A stretch of DNA of 30,269 nt from Chara braunii (taxonomy: Eukaryota > Streptophyta > Charophyceae > Charales > Characeae), in the NCBI GenBank assembly GCA_003427395.1, contig BFEA01000327.1:473481-503749 (forward strand). The letters run 5' to 3'. Both the position numbers and the translations under genes were made by a program. Within the stretch, counting starts at the first letter, position 1. Each line of letters begins with the position of its first letter. Shown one piece after another: positions 10,807 to 18,720 of the stretch. Under the pieces are notes generated by a model. The model made no database searches. It saw only the letters and a list, made by a program, of their open reading frames with translations, and was not told the origin of the DNA.

Positions 10807-11130
10807 GTTCCCTGCCTCCAGAACTCCTCCTGAGTTCCGGCAGGGCTCCCGCAATGGGTGGGTGGACTCCCCACAGAGTCTTGCTGCGGTCTTACGGGTT
10901 GCAATCCTGCCTGCCGCCTTCCTCTTTGAACCAACAGACTAGACTTAGAGTAAGAAGGGTAGAGGCAGAAGGTTTGAGGCTCTCAGATACAAGAGGGGTG
11001 CTCTCAGACTCGCGCGAGAGGGCCTTGACTCCTTGATACGCCTGAGGGCCCCGCAATGGGAGGCAATGTGACAGCTTGGTCAATTCTGAATCAGCTGCTG
11101 ACGTCCCGCCTCTGACGACTCCCCAATCTG

Positions 11131-12084
11131 CAGCAATAAACCCCTCCTTCCAGCTTGGTCTCTTCCCTACATCTATCCACCGCAGCGCTGCAGTCCGCAA
11201 TAGACAGCAGTAACCAACAACAGGCAGTGACAGTTCGTGCACAGTTCACAGTCACAGTTGCAGTATGCAGCAATACGCAGTGGCCAGCAGCAGTAAGTAG
11301 CAACAGACAACTATGCGCAATCAACCACAAAAACACCGCGAGTAGCAGCCTTTGTGCACAGCAGCAAAGCACAAATCGGGAGACAAATGCAGAGCAAAAA
11401 CTTAACGATCTTAGTGCGCACAACAAAATATCCAGCGAGGTGTAGCAGCAACGAGCAACAGTGCTCAAAGAGAAAACACAGCAACCACTGTGCTTTAGCA
11501 GCCAACAGCTGTATACAGCAGAAAAACTCAGTAGGAAGGAACACATCAGAGTGATGTTCAGCAGCGGCAGGAAAACTACAACTCCTACTCAAAAAACACC
11601 TGCCACACGTTTATAGATCTCCGAAAGATGTGACCGGGTCAGCAGCAGCACCTCTGTCTCAGCCGCCAGCCCCCTGTATGCGACACCAACAGACTGGATT
11701 AACGACAATAATCTCCGAGCTCAGCAACTAGCAATAGTTCCGCTGTCTGGGTACGCAGCGATCACCTTGTTTTGGTCTTCGCAGTTGTGTCCGGATATGT
11801 AACAAAAAGAAAACGGGTCGCCCCCCTGGCAGCAAGAGCCTGTAGTCTTGTCCAATACGGGAATACTCAGACAGACCAGTTCATCACTACCCAACGAATC
11901 ATGAAAGAGTTCTCAAACTGTTAATCCTGGATCCCTGACTATTTCTGCCAATCACTCCACCAACTAAGAGCGGTCATGCACCTGACTGCAATCCCGTCCA
12001 GGTGCATGTAAAACAAAACGAAAGTCACATACACTTACCAACCCATGCGGGCGGGTATGTATTGCAAGCACCGCTCTTCCTAGC
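11131..12084. other. CAG/CAA-rich stretch and gene-free DNA
   Basis: From about 11160 to 11560 the plus strand is rich in CAG, CAA and GCA triplets (for example AGCAGTAACCAACAACAGGC). This opens frames on both strands that would code low-complexity Ser/Gln/Asn or Cys/Leu peptides; these look like composition artefacts. The remainder, to 12084, shows no gene. It lies between the end of element A homology and the right LTR. Confidence 0.5.
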
Positions 12085-12240
12085 TTTTCTCTTTTATTTC
12101 ACTACTCCTTCCACTGTATACTCCTATCTCCTTCCTTACAGTTCCCCTTACTTCTCTTTTGTCACGTCTTCCTCCACCTCCCCGCTGCCTGTTTTGTTGT
12201 TCCCTTCCCGTGCGCACTCCCTTTCTCTCCCTTGTGCTTA
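12085..12240. repeat. Pyrimidine-rich tract (purine-rich on minus strand)
   Basis: About 150 bases made mostly of C and T on the plus strand, with clusters of TCC, CTT and TCTC. On the minus strand this is a long GA-rich tract. It lies roughly 500 bases from the right LTR. It is too far and too long to be a normal polypurine primer and may be simple low-complexity sequence. Confidence 0.5.
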
Positions 12241-12366
12241 GTTGATCACCTCCCATTGTCCAACGCACCCAGCCGATACCTCAGCCAGATTACTACGTTC
12301 CCCTCATCATCTGTGCGAGGGAGATAACGGCTTGGGCCTCGCGACCACGACTGAGGAGTACCCTGA

Positions 12367-12517
12367 TCACGACAGCTTGAGCACGAGCACGTGGAACACG
12401 GCGCGCACCTGAACAAAGGCGAGCACGACGACCACCGCAATTGAGGTGAGGGTCGTCACCGAGAAGAGTTCCATGTAGGCGGACTATGTGACAAAGGCGG
12501 TTGACAACTTCGATCAT
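12367..12517 (-). other. Weakly coding-like segment, product unknown
   Basis: Several overlapping minus-strand frames are open here. One begins at ATG 12474 and gives a 35-residue peptide with a hydrophobic core (SIAVVVVLAFVQV) that could be a signal or membrane segment. Another, from 12517, runs through RARLCSGARRVPRARAQ. I cannot tell which, if any, is real. I recognise no family, and no neighbouring gene supports it. Base composition is GC-richer than the flanks. Confidence 0.12.
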
Positions 12518-13679
12518 GACCGCCTTGCTTGACTACTCCGAAATATTCAAAAAAAATGGAATGTACCTCCTGCTAGAATATGGGAAGATACATTGACACT
12601 TCGGTAGCTCCTTCTTCCCGGGCGCAGCTTCACTTCTTCATAGCATAAAAACAACAACTTCCTTCCTAAATCTAGCCCCACCAACTGATTANCAGTACTC
12701 CATAACTTCTATACAGGCTTTTATTCTACCTGACTCTGACGAGGATCGAACGAGATCCCCGTTTCTAGTCCTCTCCATCTTCTTCGTTCTCGTCATCCTC
12801 ACGCAGCCCCTGCAACTCACACCTCCTGAACTAACCCTTCACTACCCAATCTAACACCGCCATCGCTTTCGCGTCGCCCCAAAACCCCGAATTCGCATCT
12901 TCTTTCACTCGATTCTATCAAGAATCGAGTGACATCTCAATCCTTCCCTCCCGTCCTACTTCGTTCCCGCCATAGCTCCACGCACCTCCATTCTCTTGTA
13001 CCCCTTTGCCCAACACTCTAACGCCTAAACTAACCTCACCAACTGACTCGCCCGGCCCACAAACCCCCGGGTAGCCTCTTCCCCTGCCCGATTTCACCAA
13101 GGAACGGGCCTAAACTAACCTCACCAACTGACTCGCCCGGCCCACAAACCCCCGGGTAGGCTCTTTTTCACCAAGGAACGGGCGGGCTTCGCCATGTCCT
13201 CCCCGCCATATCCGCATGCACCTGGCAGAATCCTCGTCTAGGTTCAGTCAATTTTTATTGGCCTTATCCTCTCCCCGCCTGATCTTGCTAAGGGTGGAGC
13301 GAGCTCAACTCTTTCCCCTACCCCCTCTCCACCGGATGCACCCGGATGCGATTCCGGCTCAGGTTCCTTCACCTCCACATGCTGCACGCCCCGGCCTCCC
13401 GACAACGCATCCTCCTGTGTTTGATCCGCAGCGCCCGATTCGTTCGACCTCTCTCTCCTTAGCTCCGGCCGACTGCGCACTGCTCCCTTCCTTACCATCT
13501 CCCGCCTTGTCGTGTTTGCATCTGCCCTGCTGCCCGCGTCGTCCCCCGTCCGTCGTCTGTTGCCTTGCTGATACCCCGCATGCACCCGGCACCCCTTTCG
13601 GTCCGGGTTCATCCGCCCTCTGCCTCGCTGCCCGACTCTTCTGAACTGCGCAGCCCGATGGTCGGTCGAAGTGCCAGGC

Positions 13680-13739
13680 AAAAAACTCTGGCCGTCAGAC
13701 CCCCCTCCGGGTTTATGCGTATTAGTCTTGCGCCAGACC

Positions 13740-13771
<32 letters not shown>

Positions 13772-13789
13772 ACGAATGTCCCGAAGGAC
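13680..13789 (-). ncRNA. U6 snRNA-like gene, best preserved copy (copy c, LTR copy 2)
   Basis: Minus strand, about 110 bases. It opens with a UUCG-capped hairpin (GTCC-TTCG-GGAC, plus 13778-13789). A stretch of about 34 bases, from TAAAATTGG through the ACAGAGA box (plus 13750-13756) and the AGC triad to CATGG, is identical to plant U6. The internal stem-loop is changed: GGTCTGGCGCAAGACT replaces the canonical GGCCCCTGCGCAAGGAT, with the stem rewritten on both sides (GTCT/AGAC). CGCATAAA follows, then a divergent GC-rich tail and a six-T run (13680-13685) that could stop RNA polymerase III. U6 is the catalytic core RNA of the spliceosome. The upstream sequence is GC-rich, without the plant USE or a TATA box at -30, so independent transcription is doubtful. 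It may be a captured snRNA. Confidence 0.6.
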
Positions 13790-14542
13790 TTAAAGCCGGC
13801 TGGCGCCCCTTGGCCACTGCAACAGGCAGCCGTCGGGGGGGCACAGCTACGGGACGGGCCAATCCACCTCCCGCCCCCCGTGTTGTGTTCCTAGCCGGCC
13901 CCTTCTGCTGCGCTGTTCCGCAGGCACTCCCAGGCCTTTGTTGTGCCGCTCTACAGATAGGGGGCCGCTATGCGGCACGGGGCCGATAAGGTTCCCGCAC
14001 GCCCCCCCTGTTAAAGGCCTGAGCACAACGTGGTTGCTACGGGGCCTCCTACAACTACAACACACCCCTGCGCGACCTCATCAGACCCCAAAACATATGC
14101 CATATACATTCAGCATTGTCGGCCCTTCTGTCTAAAGTATAGTTACAAACTCAGACCCTAACAACGCTGTGGTTTTCTCTGCCGCGGAGTGGTAGGGGAC
14201 CTTTGCCCGCACCCCGAGCTCGCGGATCGTCAGACGAGGCCCGCCCCCAAGGCCCTTGACTACCGCGACGCCCATTAAGCCCAGCGTCTCGTCCGAGTCA
14301 ACGGCACGCCGGAGCATAAAAAAAACTATTATAATAATTACTTGACATAAAATACAAACAAACATCGTGCGTCCCGGTGGCCCGTGACGCCGCGCACGCC
14401 TAGGCAGCGCACAGTGGCGCCTCACCGTCAATACCCCATGCCGCCACGCGCGCCTCTCACCCTAACAAGAACCTATGCCTCCGCTCACGCGCACGCCACC
14501 AGGCGGGCGACACTGCGCTTGCGTGACTTGGAAAAAAATACG

Positions 14543-14568
14543 CCAAATACCCTTATAAGGGTATTTGG
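14543..14568. repeat. Perfect 26-bp palindrome next to the LTR edge (copy 2)
   Basis: CCAAATACCCTTA followed at once by its exact reverse complement TAAGGGTATTTGG, ending 7 bases before the repeat edge at 14575. Copy 1 has one central change (1934-1959). Conservation of the symmetry in both copies suggests a functional end or binding site. Confidence 0.85.
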
Positions 14569-14577
14569 TACGACAGC

Positions 14578-15441
14578 GTGGTGAAGATTAAGAAAATCGC
14601 ACGGGCAAAGACCACGACTGAAAGGAATAAGACTTTACTGACGTCACTTTTACGCAGAACGAGGCGAGATTGACAGCTACGCCCACTGTCGACCAGGAGA
14701 CTGATCGGACTGTATAGAACAAAATGTATGTTTACTGAAAAACAGACAAAACACAAACTACGTATGAAGATCGATAGGGTTATTGCCACGAAGACAGGGG
14801 TTAGCGTGCGAAAGAAAATTTGTGTGAAGATACATTTCGACACAAGAATTCTGAAGAAAGGGGTACGAACTGTTACGGAGCATGCGATAGATGGAGCCGT
14901 AATTGATAAGGCACTAGTAGATTTCGTGAAGAGTAGGATACAGATTGTATGGTTACGAAACCGAAACGTCGGCGAACTGATACATAACCATAAACGTTTT
15001 GCAAAGGTCGACGAACACGGGTGTCCCTGCAAGGGTAGCAAGCTACCCAAGCATGAAGGGCACGTACTGACAAGGTTTACAGAGCTGGAGGTTCGGGATT
15101 TTGTCAAGAACGGGAAGAACATCACGAGACCGGCGAAAGCTAGCAGTTTGGAGAGCGTGGAGCAGGCTATTTCGGAGGCTTGCAAGCATCTGAAGGGAGT
15201 AATCAGACCAAGGGTGGAAAATAAAGAAATCTGGACTGAGAGGAGATCAGAATCGGCTGCTTGGACTGACGTTATGGTGCAAGATTGGAGCAGGCGTTTT
15301 GAAGGATTGGTTCTATCTCCGATTGACAGGAACCAAGGTGATACAGCGGTGATGTGCCCGATTCTATATCGGCATGGGTTTGGGAAAACCTTCGCACTAC
15401 GAGCATATCGGAAGTCTGGAGGAGGAGAAAGATACTCTTAA
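14578..15441 (+). pseudogene. Penelope-like reverse transcriptase, N-terminal part (first frame)
   Basis: The longest ATG-started frame begins at 14728 and ends at TAA 15439-15441, about 237 residues. Upstream in the same frame a K/R-rich coding-like stretch runs back to the LTR edge at 14576, interrupted only by TGA 14671-14673, so the gene was probably longer and has lost its 5' end. Visible features: WLRNRNVGELIHNHKRF followed by a Cys pair (HGCPCKGSKLPKHEGH), a region resembling the N-terminal extension of Penelope-like elements; and LSPIDRNQGDTAVMCPILY near the end, comparable to the DKG-type motif ahead of the RT fingers in that group. The sense then passes to the second frame, and the last 12 or so residues (after HGFGKTF) look out of frame. 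Only the family assignment is inferred. Confidence 0.55.
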
Positions 15442-16684
15442 GGAGATCAAAGCAGACTTCCTCAGGAACGGGCTGGACGCTATCGGCGGGTGGAGACCCG
15501 ACGGACGACTGGGGACAGCGTACGTAATACCGAAACACAAGGATCTCACGTGCTGGAGACCGATAGCACCAGCACCAGCAGATCCGGCAGCATTGGCGCA
15601 ATGGAGGGTAGCACGTGCACTACACTGCATGCTGAGGCGGCCCGCGGCGAACAACACATTCTATCTGAACTTGATTTCAGAACTTACGGAACGACTGAGC
15701 GCCACTACGGTACAGCTGAGAGCCGCACGATGTGAGCACGCAATGGGAAGATGTTACGATATCAAGGATATGTTCTCGAGAATCCCACACGGTGCAGTTA
15801 GGGATGCAGTCCAACAACTGCTGAGGAAATATGAAGATGATGGGGTGAAGAAAGTTAGAGTCTCGGTAAGGGGAAAGTGGTGTGTGATTAGCCAGAATAG
15901 GAAGAAAATGGACCGGTATGTGAGCATTCCGTTGAAGAAACTGATGTTAGCTGTCGATTTTGACCTAAGACATGCCGTGGTTAGATGCGGATCGAATGTA
16001 GTGAGACAAGTTTTTGGAATACCCATGGGTAAGTCGACCAGTCCAGTTTTAGCTTCGATTACCTATGCAATGGCGGAACTACGGTTCCTGAAAGAGCTCG
16101 GATACGATAGGAGGCTAGTGGGAGGCTGGCGGATCGTGGACGATATCACTGTAGTGATAGATATCACGAGAGATGCTGAGGCAGGGGACTACCACAAACA
16201 GTTCTTCGAAGATTTCGAGACGATATATGATAAACATCTCGAGATAGTGAGGAAAAATAATTGCGGGCTGTGCTGGCAATTTGTTGGGGGTCATGTGACG
16301 ATTACCAAAGGGCCTCTGCAGTTTTTATACACTCCGGAGACCAAGAATACGGACTCCCTGCAACAACATGGCAAGCTGGTCTTCCAAACCATGCAGGACT
16401 ATGACTCGTATTCGACTAAGGCAGTCAAGAAAGCTGTACTAACTACTACTCTCAGAAGATTGTGGGATCACGCCTCGAACAAGCAATTGGTATGGGGAGC
16501 ACTGGGCTTTACAATCTGTGAGGCAGACCTCCGGGGGTACACCCCGGAGGTCTCTCTCGGAGCTTTGGCCAATTTGACAAAAGTTGTGCCGACGCGAGCA
16601 CTACACTGTATGTGTACGGCGGTGACGCATTCCGCGAAATGGGCAAAGGAAAGGGAGAAGCATAGGAGGAAAGACTACCACTGA
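15374..16684 (+). CDS. Penelope-like reverse transcriptase, catalytic part (second frame, no endonuclease)
   Basis: Open frame of 436 residues; the ATG at 15374 is probably not the true start, because homology enters from the first frame near 15390. Motifs in order: YVIPKHKD...CWRPIAP (residues 50-65, fingers); motif A YDIKDMFSRIP with catalytic Asp 129; motif B GIPMGKSTSPVLASI (215-229); motif C IVDDI with Asp 256-257; then LYTPETKNTDS...KAVKKAVLTTTLRR (318-362), which matches the Y-K-TNTD thumb of Penelope-like RTs. Only some 60 residues follow the thumb and no GIY-YIG endonuclease is seen, so it resembles endonuclease-lacking members such as the Athena/Coprina type. All three catalytic aspartates are present. 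A 27-base perfect hairpin lies at 16526-16552. The frame break and the lost 5' end argue that the whole gene is inactive, although this frame is well preserved. Confidence 0.65.
   Translation: MGLGKPSHYEHIGSLEEEKDTLKEIKADFLRNGLDAIGGWRPDGRLGTAYVIPKHKDLTCWRPIAPAPADPAALAQWRVARALHCMLRRPAANNTFYLNLISELTERLSATTVQLRAARCEHAMGRCYDIKDMFSRIPHGAVRDAVQQLLRKYEDDGVKKVRVSVRGKWCVISQNRKKMDRYVSIPLKKLMLAVDFDLRHAVVRCGSNVVRQVFGIPMGKSTSPVLASITYAMAELRFLKELGYDRRLVGGWRIVDDITVVIDITRDAEAGDYHKQFFEDFETIYDKHLEIVRKNNCGLCWQFVGGHVTITKGPLQFLYTPETKNTDSLQQHGKLVFQTMQDYDSYSTKAVKKAVLTTTLRRLWDHASNKQLVWGALGFTICEADLRGYTPEVSLGALANLTKVVPTRALHCMCTAVTHSAKWAKEREKHRRKDYH
16526..16552. repeat. Perfect hairpin inside the RT gene
   Basis: GACCTCCGGGG, five-base loop GTACA, then CCCCGGAGGTC: 11 paired bases without mismatch, in coding sequence for the C-terminal region. 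It could be an RNA structural signal of the element or chance. Confidence 0.75.
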
Positions 16685-17300
16685 ATTGAAATAGAATATG
16701 GAGGGCAAAACAAAGGGGAGGCGTTGACGCAGTAACAACCGGAGGTAGAAGCGGGATCTAAGAAGTTTTGGGAAACCCGTAAAACTGAGGATTTTGGAAT
16801 TACGAAAATTTTGGCATCCAGGGTAAAATCCTACACGACTCAGACGGGGATACGTAAGTAGGAGTTGACGGGATGACGGAGGTAGGGAAAACGAGGGTAG
16901 GCGAAAGCGGCAGATTTTCGTTTTGCATTGATTTCACCTGGAGTTTGGGCTTGCATTTTCGTCTGCTTTCCTTTTCTTTTCTTTTCTTTTCTTTTCTTTT
17001 CTTTTCTTTTCTTTTCTTTTCTTTATATTGCAATTTTGTGGTCACTTGAGATACCGACTCCCGGATAACACGGGCGGAAACCGAGAGCTACGTAGTGTTT
17101 TTAGCAGACCTGACTGAAGAGGGACGGTACCTGGACTAGATTTAAAGAATGAGGAAAGGAGGCTTAACGAGCAGCAGCTAGATAAAATGTGTCTTGGCAG
17201 GCGCGTAGACATAACGCCAATTTTAGATCTTGAGGAGGCAGGATAGACACGACCGTTTTATGACAAACTTCGAGCAAAAACGAAGATAACTATATATGTC
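16685..17300. other. Possible 3' untranslated region of the RT element, with (CTTTT)n
   Basis: No coding frame of note. It contains a purine-rich start, AAAATTTTGG motifs, and the pentanucleotide repeat noted separately. The downstream end of the RT element is not defined by any repeat or duplication visible here. Confidence 0.4.
16971..17024. repeat. (CTTTT)n microsatellite
   Basis: About eleven tandem CTTTT units, nearly perfect, ending CTTTATATTG. On the minus strand it reads (AAAAG)n. Confidence 0.95.
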
Positions 17301-17329
17301 GGGAGACAAGGCCGGAGTCTCCCTTTTTT
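17301..17329 (+). other. Stem-loop followed by six Ts
   Basis: GGGAGAC (17301-17307) pairs with GTCTCCC (17317-17323) around a nine-base loop, followed directly by TTTTTT. The shape resembles a terminator, or a Pol III stop after a structured RNA, but no transcription unit upstream is identified in this eukaryotic context. Confidence 0.35.
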
Positions 17330-17521
17330 AGCACGAAGACTCCAAGGAGTCACCCTCCTGACAATGCCCCTGCGGATGGGCGAAACCGGTCGAGGGACCG
17401 CATGCTTGCTCTTTTGCAGTTTTCATCCGAGAAGTTACTCGTTTTTGGACTCGTTCATGCGTGTTTTCTAACGATTGTGTCCTCTTTGTATGGCTGCCCG
17501 AGCTGTTTGGCCGCAGCTCGC

Positions 17522-17524
<3 letters not shown>

Positions 17525-17571
<47 letters not shown>
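17525..17571. repeat. (CT)n microsatellite
   Basis: About 23 uninterrupted CT dinucleotides. The reading frames through it yield only Ser/Leu or Arg/Glu repeats and are not genes. Confidence 0.97.
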
Positions 17572-17574
<3 letters not shown>

Positions 17575-17868
17575 CGAGCTCTTAGTCTCATTGATTTGGC
17601 TACCTTAGGAATGCATTCCCTGCGCCCACGCGATAGACAATTCATAGGGGGAGGGGTAATTGGGGAGGCACAACGACTGGGCACTCAGATGATGGTCGGT
17701 CCCTCTTCTACGGGCTGTCCCCTGGCCGGTGTCCCCCATTGGGGGTTCCCTGAAGGCAATCAAGGCCACCGTGGGCTGAAAAGGCCACCCGATGTCAGAT
17801 TAGACACAATATTGAATTTACCTGGGCTGGTTAGTCCGATGATAATACCTCAAGGCCATCGCTCTTTT

Positions 17869-17937
17869 GGGGGGGGGGGGGGGGAAAAAGGGGGGGGGTT
17901 TTTTTATAAATTGAAAAAAAAAAAAAAAAAAAAAAAA
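17869..17937. repeat. Homopolymer block G16, G9, A24
   Basis: Sixteen Gs (17869-17884), a short A5 and nine Gs (17890-17898), a T run, then 24 As (17914-17937). The A run could be the poly-A tail of a plus-strand retroposed sequence. Run lengths are prone to sequencing and assembly error. Confidence 0.9.
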
Positions 17938-18012
17938 GGCAAGTTGCACTTGGTAACCGGTCGGTCCATGTGTGTGTGTGACTGATGGCATACTCACACC
18001 AGGACTACCGTC

Positions 18013-18107
18013 TTCCCCCGAACACAACGCACCCTTATTTTGGTTGTATCTGGCAGGAAATATAGCTTGTATACATTCGTTTTTATGGTGCGTTATGTTC
18101 GGGGGAA
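18013..18107. repeat. 21-bp near-perfect inverted repeat with 53-base loop
   Basis: Left arm 18013-18033 (TTCCCCCGAACACAACGCACC) and right arm 18087-18107 pair at 20 of 21 positions (one mismatch in the ...GTTATGTT... part). The spacer is AT-rich. A transcript would fold into a hairpin of about 95 bases. It could be a very short foldback transposon or a small-RNA precursor-like structure; no coding frame explains it. Confidence 0.75.
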
Positions 18108-18608
18108 AACGAGTAGACAAAAACTCCAAGTGGACCCTTCACGTCCAGACAGCTACCGTAGTCGAAAACGCAAATGGGGCTTCGGTTAATCTTAGGTCCG
18201 GACCCCACAGACATGCGGAAAAGCTTAGGCTTTGGCACGGAGGTTTTTTTTCAGACCCCACAGGCCGTCGGGCATGGCCTGGAAGAACTTCAGCTTCCGT
18301 TTCCACTCGCTATAAGGGTCTGCTCACACTAAGGCGTTTTATGGCAAAATAGTTAGTTAAAATTTGATGATTGGGCCAGTCGCACGAGGTAGAGAAAGTG
18401 GCAAAAGCAGCAAACAGGGTATCAAATGTCAACGGCCTGGCAGGCCGGGGGGAGGGGCATTTCACTACCACCTCTGGGGCTCAGACCCAGTGACTAAGTT
18501 TTACAACTTGGGTGACGCGTTTCTTGTATTTTTCACAGAATAAAATACTCATTTTAAAATGGCAGAAATCATTCGTTGTTGTTGAAAGTAAATGAAAAAG
18601 TGTCTTTT

Positions 18609-18720
18609 GCAATAAGAGTTTCCGCCACCCCTAATCAGGCCCAACAATTCGCAATAAGGGTTTCCACCACCCCTATGGGCCCTGCGCAAGGATGAATTAA
18701 AAAAAAAAAAAAAAAAAAAA
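18609..18720 (+). repeat. 42-bp tandem duplication ending in a U6 fragment and A22 tail
   Basis: GCAATAAGAGTTTCCGCCAC (18609) and GCAATAAGGGTTTCCACCAC (18651) are 42 bases apart. The second unit runs into ATGGGCCCTGCGCAAGGATGA (18675-18695). This matches the canonical U6 snRNA internal stem-loop at 20 of 21 positions and is followed after TT by 22 As (18699-18720). It looks like a retroposed or template-switched U6 piece with a poly-A tail. Unlike the LTR copies it has the canonical stem sequence. Confidence 0.55.

Larger units (their letters stand above)
7006..11130 (+). mobile_element. Element A: long non-coding repeat, copy 1 (contains an assembly gap)
   Basis: This segment is homologous, at roughly 75-80% by eye, to 19672-23076 plus the reverse complement of 23077-24170. 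In order it holds: a CG-rich head (7029-7480); a conserved TATAAAA (7610-7616); a middle with paired complementary blocks (for example CTCAAG/CTTGAG near 7745-7775); a 122-bp tandem array (8741-9295); an ACTTATGGAAC-type array (9580-10135); an assembly gap; and a tail up to about 11130 that matches the inverted piece. No reading frame is conserved between the copies at protein level. It resembles a large non-autonomous LTR or LARD-type element. Its true ends and target duplication are not visible, so the class is inferred. It sits inside the younger LTR element. Confidence 0.6.
12731..14575 (-). mobile_element. Right long direct repeat (putative LTR copy 2)
   Basis: Partner of 1-1966. The shared right edge ...GGTACGACA ends at 14575, directly against the reverse-transcriptase reading frame. 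The left edge can only be said to lie at or before 12732, because the other copy is cut by the window; a TG at 12731-12732 would fit an LTR start. This copy lacks the 197-bp U6 duplication of copy 1 but has its own duplication of about 87 bp (13023-13109 versus 13110-13193). If the element reads right to left, this is the 5' LTR and begins TGTCGTACCAAATACCC. No primer-binding site starting TGG follows its inner edge. Overlapping open frames on both strands around 13216-13741 are broken in the other copy and show no protein motif. Confidence 0.7.

Noticed and set aside
10152-10934. Open frames of 231 and 260 codons across the N run
   Set aside because: They exist only because undetermined bases contain no stops.
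12731-12765. tRNA gene or B box in GACGAGGATCGAACGAGATCC
   Set aside because: The minus strand contains GTTCGATCC, but the T stem does not pair and no D or anticodon arm is present.
13216-13741. Open frames of 142 (plus) and 165 (minus) codons overlapping antisense in the right LTR
   Set aside because: GC-rich sequence opens several frames at once. The matching frames are broken in LTR copy 1, and the peptides are low-complexity Pro/Ser/Arg-rich with no motif.
14060-14100. Hammerhead ribozyme (CTGATGA on the minus strand), as found in some Penelope-like elements
   Set aside because: No GAAA core or helices at the right places. Other CTGANGA matches in 14576-18000 also lack the second core half.
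17402-17985. Frames through the (CT)n and poly-A tracts
   Set aside because: They code simple Ser/Leu, Gly or Lys runs and are microsatellite artefacts.
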